This document shows positions 7,614-14,232 of a stretch of 64,000 nt of DNA, one piece after another. The translations under genes were made by a program, and so were the position numbers. The stretch comes from Candidatus Acetothermia bacterium. Lineage in GTDB: Bacteria > Bipolaricaulota > Bipolaricaulia > RBG-16-55-9. Location of the stretch: NCBI GenBank assembly GCA_016201405.1, contig JACQCZ010000014.1, forward strand, positions 356,631 through 420,630, written 5' to 3'. The number at the start of each line of letters is the position of its first letter. Positions within the stretch are counted from its first letter, which is position 1. Below the pieces are notes generated by a model. That model saw nothing but the letters and a program-made list of their open reading frames with translations. It was not told the origin of the DNA and searched no databases.

Positions 7614-9294
7614 ATCAATTGAAGAAATTGGATACCAACAAATCGGAATTGCAAATATCTTCCACCAATATTGGTTAAAAGTGCCTCCGAATCAAAGGGA
7701 GTATGCGTGGGAAGATGATGAAGTAACAGAATTGTTCCAAGATTTGTCTGAAGCAATCAATCAGGGGGAAGAAAGCTACTTCCTGGGGAGCATAGTTGTG
7801 GTTCCCAAAAGTCCTCAACAACTCGAGGTTGTAGATGGTCAACAAAGGCTAGCCACAACAGCAATTCTTCTTAATTCCATGCGGGAATATTTGATCTCAA
7901 TAAAAGAAGATATGATTGCTGAAAGCATTATGAGGCTTTTGAGTGACATTGATACTGACGCCCGCAACTATGTCCCAAGGTTAACTCTCAATACGGATGA
8001 CAATGAATTCTTCCAGAGATCAATTTTGACTTTGAGTGGCGGTGAGCCAATTGACGCAAGACTCCGCTCACATGAACTGCTAGCTAGAGCTAAAGAACTA
8101 GCCAATGAGCACGTACAAAATATTCTGCGCGAACATAAAGTCTCCGTGCATGGAGATGTCATCAAAAATTGGGTCGATTTCTTGAGGTTTTACACAATAA
8201 TAATATTATTGAAATCACCGAGCGCATCTAATGCTTACAAAATGTTTGAAACATTGAATGATCGAGGTATCAAAACTTCTCAGTCAGACTTAATTAAGAA
8301 TTACTTGTTTGGTCAGGCTGGCTCTCGATTAGTCGAGGCTCAGAGCAAGTGGTCTCAAATGAGGGGCACATTGGAAACGCTTGAAGAGGAAGAGATAACG
8401 CTGACATTTCTTCGACAAGCAATCCTGTCTTATTATGGCCCAGTTCGCAAAGAGAGACTCTTTGATACTGTTGAAACTCAAATACGCGGCACGCAAAGAT
8501 CACTGAGTTTCTTGGATTCTTTGGAATCGACTTCAATTGATTATATTGCATTATTGAATCCAGAGGCCGATAAATGGAACTTGTACCCCGCAACAACTAG
8601 AAAGTCCGTCCAAACATTAAATCTCATCCTAATTCGTCCGATGTGGCCGTTAATGCTAGCTGTTGCAAGGCACTTTGATCCAATTGAGGCCGATAAAGCT
8701 TATCGGGCTATGATTAGTTGGTGCGTCAGATTACTAGTTACTGGTAGTGGTCGAAGTGGAGCCATAGAACAGCCTTTTTATTCTGGTGCTAAAGATATTA
8801 CCGATCAGAAAATCAAGAATGTAAAGGACTTATTCACCGAAATTGAAAATGCAATTCCGAACGATATACGATTTCAACAGGCTTTTGAAATAGTCACAGT
8901 CAGCAAAGCGAGTTTGGCGAGATATTTTTTGAGATCAATAGAGATGACGGCAAAACATGAGCCTGAGCCATGGTTTATACCTAATGACGACAAAGTTGCC
9001 ATTAACCTTGAACACATCTTGCCTAAAAAACCTGATGACAATTGGACACAATTCAATCGAGATGAATTAAAAGCATATTGCAATAAAATTGGCAATCAAG
9101 CCCTGTTGCAAGCTTCAAGTAATTCATTCTTACGTAATTCTCCATTCATTGAAAAGAAAATTGTATTCGGGAAATCTCCCTATGAATTGACCAGGCAAAT
9201 ATCAAATTATGCAGATTGGACTGGGAAAGAAATACTTGAGCGACAAAAACTGCTGGCAAAACTTGCTCTTAAAGCCTGGCCTCTTTTACCTTGA
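7606..9294 (+). CDS. DUF262/DUF1524 protein, GmrSD-like nuclease
   Basis: 562-aa protein of the GmrSD type. The N-terminal DUF262 (ParB-like NTPase/nuclease) domain has 'VPPNQREYAWEDDEV' and the diagnostic 'VVDGQQRLATT' at about residue 85. The C-terminal DUF1524 domain has the HNH-type 'NLEHILPKKPDDNW' and 'KIGNQALLQASSNSFLRN'. GmrSD enzymes are type IV restriction systems that cut modified (for example glucosylated) phage DNA, so an anti-phage role is likely. Start ATG 7606 is preceded by GGAG and overlaps the RHH stop. It lies inside the inverted-end island as probable cargo. Confidence 0.8.
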   Translation: MPRSIEEIGYQQIGIANIFHQYWLKVPPNQREYAWEDDEVTELFQDLSEAINQGEESYFLGSIVVVPKSPQQLEVVDGQQRLATTAILLNSMREYLISIKEDMIAESIMRLLSDIDTDARNYVPRLTLNTDDNEFFQRSILTLSGGEPIDARLRSHELLARAKELANEHVQNILREHKVSVHGDVIKNWVDFLRFYTIIILLKSPSASNAYKMFETLNDRGIKTSQSDLIKNYLFGQAGSRLVEAQSKWSQMRGTLETLEEEEITLTFLRQAILSYYGPVRKERLFDTVETQIRGTQRSLSFLDSLESTSIDYIALLNPEADKWNLYPATTRKSVQTLNLILIRPMWPLMLAVARHFDPIEADKAYRAMISWCVRLLVTGSGRSGAIEQPFYSGAKDITDQKIKNVKDLFTEIENAIPNDIRFQQAFEIVTVSKASLARYFLRSIEMTAKHEPEPWFIPNDDKVAINLEHILPKKPDDNWTQFNRDELKAYCNKIGNQALLQASSNSFLRNSPFIEKKIVFGKSPYELTRQISNYADWTGKEILERQKLLAKLALKAWPLLP

Positions 9295-9310
9295 CGGATT
9301 AAGCATGATC

Positions 9311-9379
9311 GAGATTTTATGCAAAATCAACGTCTGCCCATTATCTTGTCAAATTCAGTAAGATTTTGTGCAAAGCCTA
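9311..9379 (-). repeat. Right end of island: inverted TGCACAAA iterons
   Basis: Read on the minus strand from 9379, TAGGCTTTGCACAAAATCT is followed by TTACTGAATTTGA, nearly the same as the left-end outer repeat joined to its third iteron tail. A second, weaker copy (TTTTGCATAAAATCTC) lies at 9326-9311. Confidence 0.55.
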
Positions 9380-9404
9380 TGGTTTTATTTCACGGTGAAT
9401 CGGA

Positions 9405-9881
9405 ATGAATGAATTTCAGATCTATCCAGCAGGAACTGCTAATGATCTTGCTTCGGTGCGAGAGCTATTTCAGGAGTATGCTGACTCTCTCCCTGTGGAA
9501 GTACTGCCAGAGGATTTTCAGAGCGAGCTTCAGAAATTCCCACAGCCGTACGTTCTTCCAGAGGGCCTCTTACTCATTGCAAAACGAGATGAAGAGATAG
9601 CCGGCTGTATCGCCCTGCGAAAGTTTTCCGGGAAGATTTGCGAGATGAAGCGGCTCTATGTGCGGCAGGAATTTCGAGGCCACTCGCTGGGACGCAGACT
9701 GGCTGTTGCCATCATCCAGCAGGCGAGTGAGCTGGGCTATTCAACGATGAGATTAGACACACTCCCGGCAATGAAAGCTGCGATTGCGCTCTATCATTCC
9801 TTGGGATTTATCGAGATCGAGCCCTATTTTGAGACGAAGATTCAGAAGACAATATTTATGGGGCTGGACTTGAAAGTATGA
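9405..9881 (+). CDS. GNAT-family N-acetyltransferase
   Basis: 158-aa acetyl-CoA-dependent acetyltransferase. It has the GNAT core: 'CEMKRLYVRQEFRG' (beta 4), 'HSLGRRLAVAIIQQA' with the acetyl-CoA pyrophosphate loop, and 'MRLDTLPAMKAAIALYHSLGFIEIEPY', the usual C-terminal half. The substrate is not evident. It is the first gene of a compact operon: its stop overlaps the NUDIX start by 4 nt. It lies just outside the right end of the island and has the normal base composition of the chromosome. Confidence 0.85.
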   Translation: MNEFQIYPAGTANDLASVRELFQEYADSLPVEVLPEDFQSELQKFPQPYVLPEGLLLIAKRDEEIAGCIALRKFSGKICEMKRLYVRQEFRGHSLGRRLAVAIIQQASELGYSTMRLDTLPAMKAAIALYHSLGFIEIEPYFETKIQKTIFMGLDLKV

Positions 9882-10390
9882 AAATTGACCAGAGCTGGTA
9901 CATTCGTAATCTCGGCGGCACAGACCGCATCTCGGCTGGTGGAGTCGTCGCTCGAATTGAGCAGAGCCAAATCTATGTGGCTTTGGTCAATGAGACTGGC
10001 GTGAGTGATCTCGTCCTGCCCAAAGGCGGAGTAGAGCCTGGCGAGACGCTGGAAGAGGCAGCCCGGCGCGAGATTCTGGAAGAGGCCGGGCTGTCCAAGA
10101 TTGAGTTTATTGGGAAACTTGGAGTGCGCGAGCGCTATGATCTTTTCAAGGAGCGCTGGATCACAACTCATTATTTTCTGGCTCTTACCGAGCAAATCGA
10201 GGGAACCCCAACGGACTGTGACCACCACTACGGACTCACCTGGGCGCTTATCGATAAGCTTCCTCCTATGTTCTGGCCTGAGCAGCGCGAGCTGATCGAA
10301 AGCAACTGTGCACGAATCATCCAGGACATTGTAGAGGCTTCCAGACTTCCTCATTCTATTCAGTGGCGACCTGAAGGAGATCCTGTGTGA
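9878..10390 (+). CDS. NUDIX hydrolase
   Basis: 170-aa hydrolase of nucleoside diphosphate-linked compounds. The Nudix box is 'GGVEPGETLEEAARREILEE' plus 'AGL' at about residues 49-71, with the REXXEE metal ligands intact. The N-terminal 'SAGGVVARIEQSQIYVALV' and 'LVLPKGGVE' resemble the diadenosine-polyphosphate/ADP-ribose subgroup, but the substrate is unassigned. It overlaps both the GNAT gene before it and the M50 gene after it by 4 nt, so the three are translationally coupled. Confidence 0.85.
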   Translation: MKIDQSWYIRNLGGTDRISAGGVVARIEQSQIYVALVNETGVSDLVLPKGGVEPGETLEEAARREILEEAGLSKIEFIGKLGVRERYDLFKERWITTHYFLALTEQIEGTPTDCDHHYGLTWALIDKLPPMFWPEQRELIESNCARIIQDIVEASRLPHSIQWRPEGDPV

Positions 10391-11100
10391 GCTATCTGCT
10401 CATCCTGTTCTTAATTGGCCTATTCATACTCATCCATGAGATGGGGCATTATGCTGCCGCGCGCAGAGTGGGTATTCCGGTGGCTCTGTTATCCATCGGC
10501 TTTGGTCCAAAAATCTGGAGCTTTCGAAGAGAGCGGACTGAGTTCAGACTCTCCTGTATTCCCCTGGGTGGATATGTAGTTCCAGTCATCAATAGCGAAG
10601 CTGATTTTTATGCTTTCTCAGTGAGCCAGAGAACAATCTTTTCACTCGGTGGCCCAGTCGCCAATCTCATCGTGGCACTCTTTCTCTTTGCCATTTTAAA
10701 TCTTGTCACAACAGAATTTTCTCTCTATGGAATCCTGATCAAGCCATTTGCGCAGGTCATCAGCATGATTGCCAAGCTGATCTCATTGATTCCGCTGGCC
10801 ATCACTCGCCCATCTGAGCTTTCCGGTATATTGGGGATTGTCTCAGTTGGGGGTGCCTTTGTTGGGCTGAACGCGGAGAAGATTCTCAATTTTTCCATCT
10901 TGCTCAGTCTCAATTTTGCCATATTCAATTTGATCCCCATCTTGCCGCTCGATGGCGGAAAGCTCCTTCTCTATGCGCTGGAAAAGCTCGATGCGCGCCT
11001 GGCGAGGCTGCACATGCCGCTCGCTCTCACCGGCTGGGTGGTTCTGCTCGGACTCTTCTTCTATCTAACCTTTCAAGACATTCAGCGGCTGGTTCGCTAA
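10387..11100 (+). CDS. Site-2-protease (M50) family intramembrane metalloprotease
   Basis: 237-aa membrane metalloprotease. The zinc-binding HExxH is in the first membrane segment ('LIHEMGHYAAARRVGIPVAL', about residues 16-35). The second conserved motif 'FNLIPILPLDGGKLLLYALE' supplies the Asp ligand near residue 185. No PDZ domain is present, so this is a minimal S2P, shorter than RseP. Such proteases cut membrane-bound regulators or signal-peptide remnants; the substrate here is unknown. It starts with GTG inside the NUDIX stop and is followed by a strong terminator. Confidence 0.85.
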   Translation: MSYLLILFLIGLFILIHEMGHYAAARRVGIPVALLSIGFGPKIWSFRRERTEFRLSCIPLGGYVVPVINSEADFYAFSVSQRTIFSLGGPVANLIVALFLFAILNLVTTEFSLYGILIKPFAQVISMIAKLISLIPLAITRPSELSGILGIVSVGGAFVGLNAEKILNFSILLSLNFAIFNLIPILPLDGGKLLLYALEKLDARLARLHMPLALTGWVVLLGLFFYLTFQDIQRLVR

Positions 11101-11123
11101 CTCGTTGAGCTCGATGAGTTAGC

Positions 11124-11166
11124 CCGGGAGCCCTTAAGGAGGTTGGGCTCCCGGATCTTATTTTTT
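11124..11166 (+). terminator. Intrinsic terminator with AAGGAGG loop
   Basis: Perfect 10-bp arms CCGGGAGCCC/GGGCTCCCGG (11124-11133, 11145-11154) enclose the loop TTAAGGAGGTT and are followed by TTATTTTTT. It ends the GNAT-NUDIX-M50 operon. The loop carries a complete Shine-Dalgarno sequence. Confidence 0.8.
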
Positions 11167-11187
11167 GATGACTGTCTCAACCAACTC

Positions 11188-11697
11188 TTAGAGAAGTGGA
11201 ATGATCTGATCTCGAAAACGCATCACCGTCTTTGCCACCAGCCCTTCGCTCTCTACGGAGATGACTCCAGAGGTCTGGTTGTAAATAGCTGCTCCGACTC
11301 TGCTAAAGGCCATGGCCGTGATGCGCACTTGACGAAGCGCAACTTGAGCCACTTTGAAGAGAATCACAGCATCGGCATTGACTTTGGCGGCAAAGAGGCT
11401 CACATCCCGCGGAGTCGACCGATCTGTGATTACAAAACCTAAATCATGCTGGGCATCCCGAACTCTGTCGGGGGGAATCACTTCAAATTTTGGCTTGCCA
11501 TTGAGATATCCTGCAGCTGCACCCAATACAGCCTGCACGAGCTCTCCCGTTGGAGTGAGTGGCTCTACTGCCTGTATGACGATTGCGATCCGGATGGGAG
11601 CGGGAGCCGGGTCGGCACTGACGACTCCGGCATTGAGAAGCGTGAAGCTGAAGATGAGCACCAGCGCTGCTAGACCTGCTTTGCGTAGATTGATCAT
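11188..11697 (-). CDS. Secreted protein of unknown function
   Basis: 169-aa protein with a clear signal peptide ('LAALVLIFSFTLLNAGVVSA', cleavage near 'SADPAP'). The mature part has alternating beta/alpha character: 'IRIAIVIQAVEPL', then 'FEVIPPDRVRDAQHDLGFVI', 'VNADAVILFKV'. This recalls small periplasmic proteins that sense or present a ligand, but I recognise no family. Start 11697 was chosen because AAGGAGAGG lies 8-9 nt upstream; an ATG two codons earlier is also possible. It converges on the M50 operon terminator. Confidence 0.6.
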   Translation of the reverse strand: MINLRKAGLAALVLIFSFTLLNAGVVSADPAPAPIRIAIVIQAVEPLTPTGELVQAVLGAAAGYLNGKPKFEVIPPDRVRDAQHDLGFVITDRSTPRDVSLFAAKVNADAVILFKVAQVALRQVRITAMAFSRVGAAIYNQTSGVISVESEGLVAKTVMRFRDQIIPLL

Positions 11698-11908
11698 AGA
11701 CATCCTCTCCTTGCATCGAGATAGGCATATTGGGCTCCAAGACATGATAGAAAATCTATAGAAGGAGCTTCAAAAGCGACTAAAGAAGAGCTCAACAATT
11801 GCTCTATGCCAAGTCTTTGTAAGACAAAACTAAGTCATCGGGAAGGATCCTTTTTGCCAGGCGTACATGAGGGTGAGACCAGCGAAGCTGGCAAAGGAGT
11901 GACTCAAT

Positions 11909-12643
11909 ATGAAGAAGCTCGTCCCAGTCGCAGCCGCATCCCTTGGAATCTTATTGATCTTTGTTCTGGGTACTCAGTTCCCCGGACTCGTCAGTGCGCA
12001 AAGTACTGACATGGGAAGCACAGTGCTCTCAAATCCAAGAACAATCTCAGTCTCTGGCACGGGAGTTGCAGCTGCAAAGCCCGATCAGCTCAATGCCGAG
12101 ATCGGCGTCATCTCTGTCCAGAGCAGCCTGGATGAGGCAATGGCCGAAGCCAACGGCAAGATGGCCGCCGTTATTGCTGCGCTCAGAGGACTGGGCATCG
12201 AGGACAAAGATATCCAGACCTCCAATTTCACAATCTCGATCGAGCGACCCAATTATCCGGGGCCGATCACAGGCTATCAGGTCTCGAATACGCTTCATGT
12301 CACCATTCGCGATCTGAGTGTCGCCGGAAACGCCATGGACCAGGCCGTCAAGGCTGGCGCAAACGACGTCTATCGTGTCGCATTCGCCGTAAGCGACACA
12401 GCAATGTTGGCCACTCAAGCGCGTCAGTCTGCCGTAGCCGACGCCATGAGCACAGCCCGCGAGATCGCGAGCGCGGCAGGTGTACAACTGGGGCGGGTCC
12501 TTACAATCACTACATACGACTCACAAGCCTCGAACAGCTTCGACCAGAGGCTTGTCTATGACGCAAGCTCGAGCTCTGTGCCAGTTCAGCCAGGCGAGTT
12601 GAATTTCAACGCCAATGTTCAAGTGATCGTTGAGATCAAATAA
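11909..12643 (+). CDS. SIMPL-domain (DUF541) secreted protein
   Basis: 244-aa exported protein. A signal segment (residues 1-30, 'LVPVAAASLGILLIFVLG') is followed by 'PRTISVSGTGVAAAKPDQLNAEIGV', 'LGIEDKDIQTSNFTI', 'GYQVSNTLHVTIRDL' and 'ARQSAVADAMSTAREIASAAGVQLGRVLTI', the diagnostic segments of the SIMPL/DUF541 family. Family members (for example YggE) are periplasmic or surface proteins linked to oxidative stress; their chemistry is unknown. An AAAGGAG ribosome site precedes the ATG. A good terminator follows. Confidence 0.85.
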   Translation: MKKLVPVAAASLGILLIFVLGTQFPGLVSAQSTDMGSTVLSNPRTISVSGTGVAAAKPDQLNAEIGVISVQSSLDEAMAEANGKMAAVIAALRGLGIEDKDIQTSNFTISIERPNYPGPITGYQVSNTLHVTIRDLSVAGNAMDQAVKAGANDVYRVAFAVSDTAMLATQARQSAVADAMSTAREIASAAGVQLGRVLTITTYDSQASNSFDQRLVYDASSSSVPVQPGELNFNANVQVIVEIK

Positions 12644-12669
12644 TAAAACTTCCCCTTGTATCCCATGAT

Positions 12670-12709
12670 GAGAGCGCTCTGCGCAGCATGGCAGGGCGCT
12701 CTCGCTTTT
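12670..12709 (+). terminator. Intrinsic terminator after the SIMPL gene
   Basis: Arms GAGAGCGCTCTGC and GCAGGGCGCTCTC pair over 13 bp with one G-U, followed by GCTTTTA. It lies between convergent genes. Confidence 0.75.
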
Positions 12710-12715
12710 ACTGGA

Positions 12716-13711
12716 TTATTTGGCTTGCAGTTCGCCTGTGATCTTGAGGTTGTCGCCTGATTTTGTGGGCGTTGCGATCAGGCACGATTCTTTGTCATCA
12801 CCCGACACGATCAACACAAACTTGTTCCCATCTTTGAGAAGAACAGTCTGTTTCCCTTTGTTAAAGAAAAGCATGGTTTTCCGCTCCCCTTCGGCAACAT
12901 AGGTGGCATCAACCTGCTGGGTCTTGGAAAGGGACTGGATTGTGAGGAGATTGGGAGAGTCCACGCCGATCTCAAACAGATCAGCACCCGATGAATCTTG
13001 CACACGCATGATAGACTGAGCGCTGCTCGTGGTGATATTGACATCTTTTACTTTGGTGAGTCCGGCAGGGCACTTCAGATCGCTGGTCGAGCCAGGAACA
13101 GGAAGAGTCGGCTGCGGAGCGGTCGAGATTGTATTTATCGTTGGCAATTCCACCAAGATCAAGAAGACTGCGCTGAGCGAATCGAGCGTCAAAATTGAAT
13201 AGGGGCTTGTGTTGTCCGTGCGCGGCACAACCACAAAGGCCGCGATCTTGCCCTCTTGGCTGAGATCAATGAGCACGATGATAAGAGAATCTTTGGTCAG
13301 ATAGACGACAGCGCCATATTGAATTTCAGAGTCACCCGGATTGACCGGATATTTCTTTGGAAATGTGAAGAGGCCGTAGTAGACAAAATTGACTTTGCCC
13401 TCAAAGAGCTGACCTATTTTCAGCGCATCCAGATAGAGAATTCCATTGACGCCGATGTCGCTGGTGGCATCGCCGAATTTGAGCTGCTTGTCAAACTCAG
13501 TTACCCACTGGGAGCCGCTGAGGTTGGTTGTCGTCTTTGTCTGGATTTCGTAATCGCCAAAGCCACTGTCATTGGGCAAAAGAATGGATACTTTTGGAGT
13601 ATTGGAACTGCTTTGCGCGCTCGCGGTAAGAAGTGGCCCGACATATCCGGTCGTGATCAAACTGCCTACGACTGCAACGAGTGTGACGAGCCAGAATCTT
13701 CGAATGGCCAT
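12716..13711 (-). CDS. Secreted protein of unknown function
   Basis: 331-aa protein with a signal peptide ('FWLVTLVAVVGSLITTGYVGPLLTASA'). The N-terminal half reads as an all-beta domain ('SILLPNDSGFGDYEIQTKTTTNL', 'GKVNFVYYGLFTFPKKYPV'). It is followed by a Pro/Thr-rich linker ('TISTAPQPTLPVPGSTS') and a second beta domain with Cys residues ('LKCPAGLTKVKDV', 'DDKESCLIA'). No family recognised. Start 13711 was chosen from AGGGGGG 6 nt upstream. It could share the strong promoter at 14145-14118, which would give it a 400-nt structured leader. Confidence 0.6.
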   Translation of the reverse strand: MAIRRFWLVTLVAVVGSLITTGYVGPLLTASAQSSSNTPKVSILLPNDSGFGDYEIQTKTTTNLSGSQWVTEFDKQLKFGDATSDIGVNGILYLDALKIGQLFEGKVNFVYYGLFTFPKKYPVNPGDSEIQYGAVVYLTKDSLIIVLIDLSQEGKIAAFVVVPRTDNTSPYSILTLDSLSAVFLILVELPTINTISTAPQPTLPVPGSTSDLKCPAGLTKVKDVNITTSSAQSIMRVQDSSGADLFEIGVDSPNLLTIQSLSKTQQVDATYVAEGERKTMLFFNKGKQTVLLKDGNKFVLIVSGDDKESCLIATPTKSGDNLKITGELQAK

Positions 13712-13849
13712 CAGCATCCCCCCTTGCAACTTGCTGGCCAATCTTAAGCCGAAGAGCAGCGGATAATCAATACCCCTCTGAGTTGGGGCTGGATGCTGTA
13801 GATGAAAAGCATTGAATGATATGGAGTCAGTTTGAATGAAGATTTCGCG

Positions 13850-14111
13850 AATTAGCCTTTGGGGGCCGCTTACGCCTGCTTCAAGAGAAAGCGCTTGGTC
13901 GGATCACTCATTCGTCCCGCTTGAGCAAAAACCCTGGGCTGTTTCAGGAGGTAGGTCCCAAGGAAAACTCTGAGAGAGCGAAGAGCGGAATGCGCATTCT
14001 TCGGCAATCTTCTGGCCGACCAAGCACTTTCGTCTTGTAAGGAGGTGTCTGCAACATGTCTAGCAGCTTTCGTATATTTATAGTACCCATACAAATCATC
14101 TATGTACTCTA
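13850..14111 (-). ncRNA. Candidate structured RNA behind a consensus promoter
   Basis: A perfect TTGACA/TATAAT promoter predicts a start near 14111. Within the transcript, arms at 14031-14016 and 13902-13887 pair over 16 bp; the single base change is a G-U pair only on this strand, supporting an RNA read on the minus strand. Inside is a hairpin GAAGA...TCTTC, and a CTTGGG/CCCAGG hairpin whose loop exposes ACCTCC. Just 5' of the long stem lies CACCTCCTTA, the same as a 16S rRNA 3' end. The 3' boundary is a guess. It is not recognisable as RNase P, tmRNA or SRP RNA. It may instead be the leader of the downstream secreted-protein gene. Confidence 0.55.
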
Positions 14112-14117
14112 TCAGGT

Positions 14118-14145
14118 ATTATATCATCGAAAATCTAAATGTCAA
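14118..14145 (-). promoter_or_regulatory. Consensus sigma70 promoter
   Basis: Minus strand TTGACA (14145-14140), 16-bp spacer, TATAAT (14123-14118). Both hexamers match consensus perfectly, the best promoter in the window, and it faces the candidate structured RNA. Confidence 0.8.
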
Positions 14146-14159
14146 GCGTTGAAAAAATT

Positions 14160-14200
14160 ATAAAATTAAAAAGGGCTCCCTCAACTATGTAAGGGAGCCT
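14160..14200 (-). terminator. Intrinsic terminator of the dehydrogenase/crotonase gene
   Basis: Minus strand GGCTCCCT/AGGGAGCC arms (14199-14192, 14181-14174) with a 10-nt loop, followed by CTTTTTAATTTT. It lies 30 bp after the stop codon. Confidence 0.8.
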
Positions 14201-14232
14201 TTACAAGATTTGAACTCTGAAAAGAGGCTGCG

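Larger units (their letters stand above)
5097..9379. mobile_element. AT-rich island bounded by inverted ends with TGCACAAA iterons
   Basis: TAGGCTTTGCACAA at 5097-5110 is repeated inverted at 9379-9366, and similarity continues inward (18 of 19 bases). If the ends are read as GGCTTTGCACAA, each is flanked by TA, a possible TA target duplication. The interior is visibly richer in A+T than the flanks. It holds a DUF5678/retropepsin-like pair, a frameshifted SWIM-DDE transposase, and an RHH-DUF262 pair. An 8-bp-arm palindrome at 5074-5091 lies just outside the left end. I infer a transposon-like unit of about 4.3 kb; which transposase moves it is unknown. Confidence 0.6.

Noticed and set aside
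13870-14094. 74-aa minus-strand ORF
   Set aside because: No ribosome site, TTG start, and it coincides with a long stem that keeps pairing by G-U on this strand; a structured RNA explains it better. Conservation of the reading frame would reverse this.
13850-14111. RNase P RNA, tmRNA, SRP RNA or a known riboswitch
   Set aside because: None of the conserved blocks of these classes (GAGGAAAGTC/ACAGAA, TTCGA tRNA-like end, GGAAGGAAGCAGC, GEMM, T-box GGGTGG) is present.
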